From NCBI RefSeq assembly GCF_026627425.1, contig NZ_JAPNLH010000020.1:1-52670 (forward strand): 52,670 nucleotides of DNA. The letters run 5' to 3'. Positions 25,608 through 33,985 of this stretch are shown one piece after another. The DNA comes from Arthrobacter endolithicus. Its GTDB lineage: Bacteria > Actinomycetota > Actinomycetes > Actinomycetales > Micrococcaceae. The position numbers were made by a program, and so were the translations under genes. Each line of letters starts with the position of its first letter. Position 1 is the first letter of the stretch. Below the pieces are notes generated by a model. That model worked only from the letters and a program-made list of their open reading frames with translations, searched no databases and had not been told where the DNA came from.

Positions 25608-26050
25608 CATCAGATACACGGATTCTCTCGCGCCAGGAAAACCACGATACTCAGCCCCGTCATTCAAGTCGGATCCACCGAGTTTTCCACCGACAATAAG
25701 GAAACCAAAAATGCTCAATGAATTCACAAAGAACAATCTAGATAAGCAAGGATTTGGAAACCTTGATCAGGACGCTAAGTCTTGCTATGCGTGGCCACTG
25801 CGATTCGCGCCAGGAGTGGGCACGGTCCTAATCGTTGTCGGATTGACCTTGCAATCGCCCGCTTTTCTTGGACTTGGGGCAGTCGTTCCACTTAGCGGAG
25901 CGCTATTCCCTCGCGGAATGATTCTTGATCTGGTTTATAATTTCGGCGTCCGTCATCTATTTCATGGGCCGGCGCTTCCGCCCACGCCGACACCACGACG
26001 GTTTTCGTACCTGCTCTCCACCGTGCTACTGACGGGCTCGGCCCTGTCCT

Positions 26051-28528
26051 CAGGACTCCTGACATGAGATGGTCGGCTGTGTGGCTATGCCCTGCGTTCT
26101 CGGGGTTTCGTTGCCTGGGCGAGTGTTAATTTTGCCCTTCTTGTTATATAATTGAGTAGAGGAAATAATCGGTTGTTGAAGGGGTGGGATGATGGGTGTG
26201 ATGACTGCCCAGGCACCCCTTCCGGTAACTGTTGAGGCCGGTGCCGTGCCGGTTGGTGCGGCGGCGTCGCTGCTGGAAGATGCCGAGGGTGGCCGTGTTT
26301 TCCTGTACGGGCAATTGGTCTATGCCTGGGATGCCGGAGACACGGCAACGCGCCGGTTCGCGGCCGCGAAACTGGCGGACATGAAGGCAGCCCCGATGAC
26401 CGATATTGCTGCCGGGTTCGGCATCGAATCCGGGACGTTGTGGCTGTGGCGCAGGGAGCTGAAGGCCTCCGGCGTGGCCGGACTCGTGCCGGAGAAGCCT
26501 GGTCCCCGCCGCGCCAGCAAACTCACCCCGGATGTTGTCGCTGACATCAGGTCCCGGCGTGCCGGCGGGGACACCTTTCGCACGATTGCCGCGGCTGTGG
26601 GCGTGTCCGTCTTCAGTGTCCATCGGGTGTTATCCACCGCCCCCGGGGACAGCGCGGAGGCGGATGCGGCCCGGACCCGCACCGCTCCGGCCGCTGACGT
26701 GGGGGTGCGGACAGGGTCCAACCCGGCCAGGCAGGACCGGCAAGGCGATGCCACCACCGCCGCAGCGGTAAAGGAGCTGCCGGTGTTGCCCGCCGGGGCG
26801 GACCGTTCCGGGGAGCGGGTCTGGGCCCGGACCGGGTTGTTGGAGTGTGCGGCCCCGGTGTTCGCCCCGGCGGCCCGGGTGCCGTTGGCAGGGCTGTTCC
26901 TGGCCCTGCCCGCCCTGGAAAAAACAGGACTCCTGCAATGCGCGAAGGAGACGTTCGGGGCGCTGCCGAACGGGTTTTACGGACTGGACACCATCCTGGC
27001 CGGCGCCGTATTCCAGGCCTTGGCCGGGGAACCACGGGCAGAGGGGACCACCCGGATCGACCCGGTAGCGATGGGACGGGTGCTGGGCCTGGACCGGGCA
27101 CCGGAAGTGAAAACCCTCCGCCGTAAACTTGCCGCCCTGGCCGGGACCGGTAAGGCCGGGGACCTGCTCAGCCTGATGGCCACCAAACACCTCAACGGCA
27201 GCGGTGACGCAGAGGATGGCAGCCTGGCGGCCGTGCTCTATGTTGACGGGCATGTCCGTGCCTACCAGGGCACGAAGAAGCTCGGGAAAGTCCATTCGAC
27301 CCGGTTGAAGTTCCCGGTCCCGGCGACGGAGGAAACCTGGGTCGCCGACGCTAACGGCGCCCCGGTGCTGGTGGTCATGGCCGAACCCGGCAACGCACTG
27401 ACCGGGGAACTACGCCGGCTCCTGCCGGCCCTGCGCACCATCATCGGCGATGACCGGAAGGTGCTGGTCGGTTTCGACCGCGGCGGCTGGTCCCCGGCCC
27501 TGTTCCAGCACATGGCAGCAAACAGGTTTGATGTGTTGACCTGGCGCAAGGGCACCACCGCTGACATTAATGACATCCTCTTCACAGAGGTCGCCCACAC
27601 CGACGACCACGGACAAACCCGGACCTGGGATGCCGCCGACACCCACGTCGAGGTTCCCATCGGGACGACCGGGGAAGTGTTTTCGATGCGTCAGATCAGC
27701 CGCCAGGTCAAGGTCCCCGGCGGCGGGTCCCGGCAGATCCACATCCTCACCACCACCACCGGCATGAGCGCCGGAGAGATTGTTTACCGGATGGGCGCCA
27801 GATGGCGGCAGGAAAACTACTTCCGCTACGCCAGGATGCGCTTTGCCCTGGACTCCCACGACGCCTATACCAGTACCGATGACGATCCGGAACGGTCCGT
27901 GCCGAACCCGGCCAAACGCAAGGCCTACCAGAAAGTCCTGACCGCTAAAGCCCGATACGAAAAGACCATCGCCGATACCGATGCCGCATTGCTGGCCGCC
28001 CGGACCCCGGCACCGGGAACGTCCACGGTCCTGATCACCAACACCGAGCACAACGCGATCACCGCGGACCTGTTCACCGCCCAAACCGCCCTCGACCAGA
28101 CCCAGGCCGCGCACAAGGACATTCCGGCACGGGTCCCGCTCGGTGAGATAGCCCCGGGACAACAGGTCCTGGAGACCGAGACGAAACTACTCGCCCATGC
28201 GATCCGGATGGCCGCGTTCAACACCGCCACCACCCTTGCCAGGGAAATCCGCACCAACACCGGCTACGCCCGCGCCGACGACGAAGCCCACGCCCTGATC
28301 CGGCAGGCCCTCACCACCAGCGGGGACATCGACCCCAGCCATGACGGCTACCTCACCATCCGCCTCGACCCGCTCCCCACCCGCCGCGCCACCACCGCGA
28401 TCAGTGAACTCTGCGACCATCTCACTGCCACAGAAACCCGCTATCCCGGCACAAACCAAGTCCTGCGCTACGAAACCAAAAACCGTGAAACGTCGCCACC
28501 AAATTAAATACCTATGTCAAGAGTCCTG
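26051..28528 (+). mobile_element. Complete insertion sequence, 2478 bp, with 15-bp inverted ends and 5-bp target duplication
   Basis: Left end CAGGACTCCTGACAT (26051-26065) and right end ATGTCAAGAGTCCTG (28514-28528) are inverted copies with one mismatch. The flanks repeat GTCCT (26046-26050 and 28529-28533). The element contains one gene, the 772-residue transposase. The exact repair of the DUF4395 frame when the element is removed confirms both ends. The IS family is not certain. Related remnants lie at 25450-25607 and 30384-31280. Confidence 0.9.
26189..28507 (+). CDS. Large DDE transposase of the 2478-bp IS
   Basis: 772 residues. Residues about 45-160 hold two helix-turn-helix units (MTDIAAGFGIESGTLWLWRR; GDTFRTIAAAVGVSVFSVHR) that would bind the IS ends. 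The catalytic core shows candidate acidic residues Asp353 (LYVDGHVR), Asp430 (VGFDRGGW) and Glu542 (RWRQENYFRYARMRF), in the order of a DDE nuclease. The C-terminus is helical. The start is ATG 26189 after GAAGGGGTGGG, with a second ATG next to it. It fills the element between the two inverted ends. Confidence 0.85.
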   Translation: MMGVMTAQAPLPVTVEAGAVPVGAAASLLEDAEGGRVFLYGQLVYAWDAGDTATRRFAAAKLADMKAAPMTDIAAGFGIESGTLWLWRRELKASGVAGLVPEKPGPRRASKLTPDVVADIRSRRAGGDTFRTIAAAVGVSVFSVHRVLSTAPGDSAEADAARTRTAPAADVGVRTGSNPARQDRQGDATTAAAVKELPVLPAGADRSGERVWARTGLLECAAPVFAPAARVPLAGLFLALPALEKTGLLQCAKETFGALPNGFYGLDTILAGAVFQALAGEPRAEGTTRIDPVAMGRVLGLDRAPEVKTLRRKLAALAGTGKAGDLLSLMATKHLNGSGDAEDGSLAAVLYVDGHVRAYQGTKKLGKVHSTRLKFPVPATEETWVADANGAPVLVVMAEPGNALTGELRRLLPALRTIIGDDRKVLVGFDRGGWSPALFQHMAANRFDVLTWRKGTTADINDILFTEVAHTDDHGQTRTWDAADTHVEVPIGTTGEVFSMRQISRQVKVPGGGSRQIHILTTTTGMSAGEIVYRMGARWRQENYFRYARMRFALDSHDAYTSTDDDPERSVPNPAKRKAYQKVLTAKARYEKTIADTDAALLAARTPAPGTSTVLITNTEHNAITADLFTAQTALDQTQAAHKDIPARVPLGEIAPGQQVLETETKLLAHAIRMAAFNTATTLAREIRTNTGYARADDEAHALIRQALTTSGDIDPSHDGYLTIRLDPLPTRRATTAISELCDHLTATETRYPGTNQVLRYETKNRETSPPN

Positions 28529-28710
28529 GTCCTTCTACTACGGGTTATCAACGTTGGGAATCATCCTAGGAGGAGTGGTCGCCGTGGGGGGCCTAATGCT
28601 GACCACCACCCATTGGTGTCTCGGTTCGTGGATCTACAGATTATTTTTCCGACATTCAGCGGCAACGTCGTAACTACAGGAGCATCAACGCGGCGCTGTA
28701 TCTTCACCAA

Positions 28711-28724
28711 TACCCCAAGGGGTA
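28711..28724. promoter_or_regulatory. CsoR-like palindrome after the DUF4395 gene
   Basis: TACCCCAAGGGGTA is a perfect 14-bp palindrome resembling the TACCCC/GGGGTA core of Cu(I)-responsive CsoR operators. AAGGAG follows 24 bp later without an intact gene behind it, so the controlled gene may be deleted. Confidence 0.55.
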
Positions 28725-28771
28725 CCTAACAGAGGGGAAGGAGATTTCTCATCACTGTTGATGGTGGTCCG

Positions 28772-29998
28772 CTAAGCCGGAGGGTCTAGGGGCGCGGGCT
28801 TGGGGTGGCCCTGGTGATTGTCCGAGGGGTGGTCGTCGCCGGTGTGATCCTGTCCGGAGTCAGGTGAGCCACCCATCATTTTGAGCATGCTGCCGGAGCC
28901 GCTGCGGAAGAACACCACGAGCAAGGCCAGCCCGATGAGGATGAAGATGATGTTGAGCCAGGTGGTGTAGTTCCAGCTGATACCGGCGTCGATGATCGAG
29001 AGGTGCCGGTTGGTGGGGACCAGGTTCAGGGGGGTGAAGATCAGTTCGACGACGTAACCGGCGAGCACCATCGCCACGTAAAATATCGCGGTGATACGCA
29101 GTGCCGCTTTCGTGCCGTAATACTTCCGGTAGATGAGGATGATCGGGATGATAATGAGGTCCGCGAAAATGAAGCTGACGACGCCGCCGAAGCTGATCCC
29201 TCCATTCCACAGGACTGCGGCGAGGGGCACGTTTCCAACCGAGCAGACAAAGCTGACGACCGCAATGATTGGACCGATCAGGGGCCCGAGGATAAACGCC
29301 AAGGTAGGGTCATTGACGAAGAAGATCGCTTGCAGCCAGGGTTTGGGAACCCACGCGGCGAACGCCCCGGCGATGAGCAACCCGATCAGGATGTCGCGGA
29401 GCACAGCCGCCCAATCCATCACGAAGTACCGCGATACCGACGTGACGCCGGCGCGGGAGAACAGCCTCCCCCAGAAGCTGCCTTCTGCAGCGACGGACAT
29501 ATCCATCGCTGCGTGACCCTCCATTGATCCGGCCAGACCCTTGTCGGCTTGCTCCAGAGCGGCATCCACGACCTTCCCGCGCATCCACAGCCGGAATCCG
29601 AGAGCGACGAACACGATGATGAACGGGCCGCCGACAAACTCCGCCAGCGTAAACTGCCAGCCCATCACGAACGCCAGAATGAGCCCGAGCTCGAGCACCA
29701 GGTTCGTGGAGGCAATCTCGAACGCCATCGCGGCAGTGAAGTTGGCACCCTTGCGAATCAACGCCCGGGCGAGCGCGACGGCCGCGTAGGAGCAGGACGA
29801 CGACGCAGCGCCGAGACCAGCCGCGATCGTGAGGGAGCGGGGAGAGTCATCACGCATGAGAGCAACGATTCGCTCCTTGCGAACAATCGCTTGAATCACA
29901 CCTGAGAGGGTGAATCCGAGCACAAGGGGCCAGAGGATCTGCCACCCCATCGAACCCGCGATGGCAAGAGCATTGCCAACGGCTTCCAAGATGAACAT
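28772..29998 (-). CDS. YraQ/ArsP-type permease (DUF318, SO_0444-like)
   Basis: 408 residues, about ten membrane helices in two similar halves, each with the family's Gly/Ser/Cys-rich motif (LGAASSSCSYAAVALARALI; SVGNVPLAAVLWNGG). A cytosolic loop near residues 150-180 separates them and a His/Asp-rich tail (DHTGDDHPSDNHQGHPKP) could bind metal. Relatives export arsenic species, copper or zinc. GGAGGGAATGC precedes the ATG at 29998. The CsoR-like palindrome at 30031 just upstream suggests copper-dependent expression. Confidence 0.85.
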   Translation of the reverse strand: MFILEAVGNALAIAGSMGWQILWPLVLGFTLSGVIQAIVRKERIVALMRDDSPRSLTIAAGLGAASSSCSYAAVALARALIRKGANFTAAMAFEIASTNLVLELGLILAFVMGWQFTLAEFVGGPFIIVFVALGFRLWMRGKVVDAALEQADKGLAGSMEGHAAMDMSVAAEGSFWGRLFSRAGVTSVSRYFVMDWAAVLRDILIGLLIAGAFAAWVPKPWLQAIFFVNDPTLAFILGPLIGPIIAVVSFVCSVGNVPLAAVLWNGGISFGGVVSFIFADLIIIPIILIYRKYYGTKAALRITAIFYVAMVLAGYVVELIFTPLNLVPTNRHLSIIDAGISWNYTTWLNIIFILIGLALLVVFFRSGSGSMLKMMGGSPDSGQDHTGDDHPSDNHQGHPKPAPLDPPA

Positions 29999-30030
29999 GC
30001 ATTCCCTCCTTCACTTCCTATGTAAGTGTC

Positions 30031-30045
30031 TACCCCCTTGGGGCA
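30031..30045. promoter_or_regulatory. CsoR-like palindrome upstream of the permease gene
   Basis: TACCCCCTTGGGGCA has the CCCC/GGGG core seen in the other copper-type sites here and lies 33 bp before the permease start, where a repressor would block the promoter. Confidence 0.5.
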
Positions 30046-30383
30046 TTTGTGGCTGCACTCGTTTCGAAAGATCAGTCAAGGTGACCGGGTCTGGACAGGC
30101 CTGCGGACGTCCAGACAGAGCACGAGCCGGTCACGTTCTGGGCGACAAGCCGTGACTCGCGTATCCGAACCCATCAAACTAAAGCCAAAACGTGCGGCCG
30201 ATGTGAGCGCCTCCTGCCGCCCGCGGGCTGGGAGAGGGGGACAAGTTCGGCGACGGAGCCCCAGATGCGTCCACGGAGTGTATCGAGCAGATTATTGCCG
30301 CGACACAACCGAGACAGGAACCGAGATGAGTACATCAAGAGTTCCTGCCGCACTGGCCAGGGTCCAGGGCTCCCGACGGTGAT

Positions 30384-31280
30384 TTAGTTTTTGTTGGCTG
30401 GTTCCCTGTTCTTGACGGTGTAGCGCAGGATCAGGTCCGTGCCTGCGTAGCGGATTTCGGTGCTGATGAGGTGTTCGCAGAGCTCGGCGATGGCTTTGCT
30501 GACACTTGCTATGGGGAGCGGGTCCAGGCGGATGGTCAGGTATCCGGGCGCGGTGGTGTCGATACCGCCGCTGGCGTAGAGTGCGGCGCTGGCCAAGGCG
30601 TCTGCTTCTTGGCTGGCCCGAGCGTAGCCGGCGTTGGTAAGGATCTCTCGGGCGAGGGTCATCACGGTGTTGAACGCTGACATTCGGATCCCAAAGGTGC
30701 TCAGCTTGACTTGGGTACCGCGGACTTCCTGGCCGGGTACAAGTTCACCCAACGGCAGCCTGACAGGAATCTCTCGGTGTGCGGTTTCGGCAGTGTCCAG
30801 GGCAGTCTCGGGAGCAAGGAGTGGTGCGTGGATGGCGTTGTGCATCGCGTTGGTGATCGTAATTTTCCCGGCACCATATACCGGTGTTTTCAGGGCCAGC
30901 ATCGCCGCGTCCGTCTCAGCCGATACTTGATGGTAATGGGTTCGGGCTACCAAGACTGTTTTGTAGGCATCCTTTTGGCAGGGTTCGGCACTGACCGTTT
31001 CGGGTCATTATCACTGCTGCCGTAAGTATCGTGGGAACCGAGATCACATGCATCCGGGCGTCACGGAATCAGTTTTCCTGCAGCCAGCGCGACCCCCGTT
31101 CGATAGATCACCTCACGGATGCCCATCTCGCTGTTGGTGGTCAGGATGTGAATCTGCCGACTGCTTCCACCACGTGCCGGGACGATCCTGCTGATCTGGC
31201 GCATGCAAAACACTTCACCGGTCGTAACCGTCGCTATCAGGGGCAAGTCCACGACGGTGTCGGCTGCTATGGATGTCGGT
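30384..31280 (-). pseudogene. Degraded relative of the 2478-bp IS transposase
   Basis: Two pieces in transposase order. 31280 to 31061 encodes TTGEVFCMRQISRIVPARG and SRQIHILTTNSEMG. 30953 to 30384 encodes LDTAETAHREIPVRLPLGEL through LTIRLDPLPIASVSKAIAEL to the C-terminus. Both align with the intact protein at 26189-28507 but are clearly diverged, and the catalytic Glu region between them is scrambled. CAGGGCTCCCGAC at 30368-30380 matches the inverted end of the intact element in most positions. Confidence 0.8.
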
Positions 31281-31346
31281 CGGTCACGCAGAGCCGCCGT
31301 CACCGACCCGATCCAAACCGGTGGCTCGACGCTTAGAGTGGGTCGC

Positions 31347-32333
31347 ATGGACGATCGACGAATCAGTGCGGCCACGGTTGTGGCCGTGTTAATCGCAGCA
31401 TCCGTCTGGCCCGCCCGGCACTTCTATTCCGGCCGGGTGCATCGCTGGCGCCGCGGAGCGGGGGCGCCACGCCGCGCCGGGCGACTTGGCCTGCGAGTGT
31501 TCGGCCAGGGCAACCCCGTGCTCGTGCTGCTGCCGGGCATCGCAGCGAGCCAGGCCTACTTCGGAGCGGCCTATGACCGGCTCGGCGAGGTCGCGACGGT
31601 GGTCGTGATCGACCCCCTCGGCTTCGGCTCCTCGATGGATGCCGGCGTCAGCACCGACTCGTTCGCCCTCGAGGAGCACCTCGCCGCCGTCACAGGCGCC
31701 CTCCGAGCCCTCGACCTCGACGGGCGCCCGCTGCACGTGGCCGGCCACTCGATGGGCGCGTCGCTCGCGATCCAGTGGGCGGCGGCGAGCGAGGGCGATA
31801 TGCGCACGGTCGTCGCGTTCGACGCACCCCTGTTCCGAACCCGGGCTGAGGCGGAGGAGCGGGTGCGGCACATGGGATGGTTCGAGGCGCTGCTGTCGAC
31901 CGGCTCGTTCGCCCACAGGGTGTGCGCGTGGATGTGCCGGCACCGCTCCGCCGCCTCCGTGCTCGCCGTTGCGCTCAACCCGACGATGCCCGCGGCCATC
32001 GCCAGAGACGGCGTCAAGCACACCTGGTTCTCCTACATCCAGAGCTTCGAGGCGCTCGTCGCGGCCGACACCTGGACCGGAGCAGTCGCCGCCCTGTCCG
32101 GCCGGGGGGTGCCGGTGCTGCTCGTGGACGGGGATGTGGATCCGGTACAGGTCCCCGGACGCGCCCGCGCGCTCGCGGCGGAATTCCCCAGCGTCACCGC
32201 CCTTACCCACCGTGGCGGTCACGACCTCCCCCTCTCCTCACCCGGCTGGTGCAACGACCTGCTCTACCGGCAGATCGCCACGGCCTCAACCCACTGGTCC
32301 GTATCGCCGATCAACGATAGGAATGAACGATGA
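31347..32333 (+). CDS. Alpha/beta hydrolase with N-terminal membrane anchor
   Basis: 328 residues. An N-terminal hydrophobic stretch (AATVVAVLIAASVWPARHFY) probably anchors it. The hydrolase fold shows the oxyanion segment LLPGIAAS, the nucleophile elbow AGHSMGAS, a candidate acid in LLVDGDVDPVQV and the catalytic His in RGGHDLP. Substrate unknown; relatives are esterases or lactonases. The ATG at 31347 lacks a Shine-Dalgarno and follows TTAGAGTG by nine bases, consistent with a leaderless start. It stands between IS remnants. Confidence 0.8.
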   Translation: MDDRRISAATVVAVLIAASVWPARHFYSGRVHRWRRGAGAPRRAGRLGLRVFGQGNPVLVLLPGIAASQAYFGAAYDRLGEVATVVVIDPLGFGSSMDAGVSTDSFALEEHLAAVTGALRALDLDGRPLHVAGHSMGASLAIQWAAASEGDMRTVVAFDAPLFRTRAEAEERVRHMGWFEALLSTGSFAHRVCAWMCRHRSAASVLAVALNPTMPAAIARDGVKHTWFSYIQSFEALVAADTWTGAVAALSGRGVPVLLVDGDVDPVQVPGRARALAAEFPSVTALTHRGGHDLPLSSPGWCNDLLYRQIATASTHWSVSPINDRNER

Positions 32334-32381
32334 CCTCGGGTGAGGGTGTCCCTGACTTGTTCTTTGATGCTCCTATAGTTG

Positions 32382-33608
32382 TCAAGCTGCGATCTGGGCG
32401 TCTTGCTGTTGGTTGAGCCATGCTCGGTAGTGGTGGAGGAATCGGGTGTCGCGGATCGTGCCGCGTTCGATGAGTGAGATCTTGCTGATCGCGCAATCGA
32501 GGGCGTCTGCGACCTCGGTGAGGGCGAGTCCGAGGCTCTTGCGTGCGGGCCGGAGGTCGCTGCTGTCCGCGGCCGGTGGCGGGGTAATGATGAGGTGGAA
32601 GACCTCGCGGGCGATGGCGCGCTTTAGGCAGCGGAGGATGTCCTTCTTCGTTTTGCCCTCGGCGGTGCGGCGGGCAGCGTAGTCGCGGGTGTTGGGGTCT
32701 GTGGCCAGGCGCACGATGGCGATCTGGTGCAACGCGGAGTTCGCGGCCCGGTCGCCGCCGCGGTTGAGGCGGTGACGCGTCGTCTTCCCCGAGGAGGCTG
32801 GCAACGGCGCGGCGCCGCAGAGCATCGCGAACGCGGCCTCGGAGCGGAGCCGCCAGGGGTTATCGCCCGCGGTGATCAGCAGCTGCGCGGCGGTGACCGT
32901 GGAGATCCCCTAAGTTTGCACGAGATCCGGGTTCACCGTGTCGACGAGCTGGGCGAGGTCGGTATCGTGACCGGTGATCTCCTCATCGAGCTGCTGATAG
33001 CGCACGGCCAGACGCTTGAGAGCCGTGCGGGTCCGGAACGCGACCTCGTCGTCACCCACGCGTGCACGAGAGCCTTTAAGGCGCGGGATCAAGCGAATCG
33101 TGGGCAGATCCCGGTACTCCACTCGGACGCGTTCGGGAGCGGTCACGATCAGTGACTTGAGCTGCACGATCACCTCGGTGCGAGCCTTCATCGCACTGCG
33201 CCGGGCCGCGTTGGTGACACGGATCGCCTCCACGATGCCGATGCCGGTCTTCGCGGTCACCGTGTCATTGTTCGCCAGTGCGATGTGCGCGGCAGCGTAG
33301 GCATCGATCTCGTCGGACTTGCCACGCATCCGCCGTGTCTGCCGCGCCGGGCGGATCACCTCGACGACCTCGACGCCCGTCTCATGCAGGTGCCGGGTCA
33401 GGCCCGCGCCGTATGAGTTCGTGCCCTCGACGCCGGCGCGCAGCAGCGCGCCGTAGCAGGTGATGAACCCCACCAACGCGCGGTAGCCGGCATCGGTAGT
33501 CGGGAACTGCGCCGCGCCAAGGTGTTCCCCGGTCCCGGAGATCACCGCTGCGTAGTGCGTGTCCTTGTGCGTATCCACGCCCGCGACGATCAGAGATTGA
33601 TCGCTCAT
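32382..33608 (-). pseudogene. IS110-family transposase with an in-frame TAG
   Basis: The frame encodes the RuvC-like DEDD domain (VAGVDTHKDTHYAAVIS, then MRGKSDEIDAYAAAHIAL), reaches VNPDLVQT, hits TAG at 32910-32912 and continues in the same frame with GISTVTAAQLLITAGDNP, the Tnp20 domain (LCGAAPLPASSGKTTRHRL) and a helix-turn-helix-like tail (LTEVADALDCAISKISLIER). Total about 408 codons, normal for the family. Relatives usually have an aromatic residue or His at the stop position. IS110 recombinases use a bridge RNA from the element's noncoding end; a single-base reversion would restore the gene. Confidence 0.8.
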
Positions 33609-33985
33609 GATGTACTTCCCTTCGCTCGTGTTTCACAATGGGAAGTGGCGGCCGGGCAGGCAGACAAGACGTTGACGAGACCGGGTCAAAGAGGTTAAGC
33701 TCCTATGAAGTCATGCTCCGCCCAGCTACCACTTTGACACCGCCCGGGGCAGACAGATCAAAACAAAGACAGACCCCCTCGCGGGAGGCGTCAGTCAAGT
33801 TGAGGGTCATGACCCGAAAAGCTGCTTCCAGTATCAACGTCAAGCTGTTTGGGTGGTTTTCGGAAGCTGGGGTTTCCCGGGTTTTTGGGCAGGGAGATTG
33901 CTTCGGCGCTCTAAATCTGCCGGTGCACAAACCGACACCAGAGGGCGTTACAGACAATGGTCCAGGGTGCCGGATTGGGTAGTGG
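33609..33985. other. Noncoding flank of the IS110 element, possible bridge-RNA region
   Basis: No gene is seen in these 377 bp. In the IS110 group the bridge RNA is transcribed from the long noncoding end upstream of the recombinase, which here would fall in roughly 33612-33850. I cannot define its stem-loops or the element boundary by eye, so this is based on family knowledge and position. Confidence 0.3.

Larger units (their letters stand above)
25711..28673 (+). pseudogene. DUF4395 membrane protein gene, split by an IS element
   Basis: The 5' part (25711-26050) encodes KSCYAWPLRFAPGVGTVLIV, ALFPRGMILDLVYNF and GPALPPTPTPRRFSYLLSTV. The 3' part (28534-28673) encodes GIILGGVVAVGGLMLTTTHW and CLGSWIYRLFF. 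Removing the 2478-bp IS and one 5-bp duplication joins them in frame through a TTC codon (GSALS-F-YYGLSTLG), giving a 159-residue DUF4395 protein with four membrane helices. DUF4395 proteins are of unknown function, often near redox or metal genes. AAGGAAACCAAAA precedes the ATG. As it stands, an N-terminal product of 118 residues ends at 26067. Confidence 0.85.

Noticed and set aside
26613-28459. Long open frames on the reverse strand and in other frames of the large transposase gene
   Set aside because: They are GC-rich shadows with Pro/Arg/Gly-biased composition; the plus-strand frame has HTH and DDE motifs and fills the IS.
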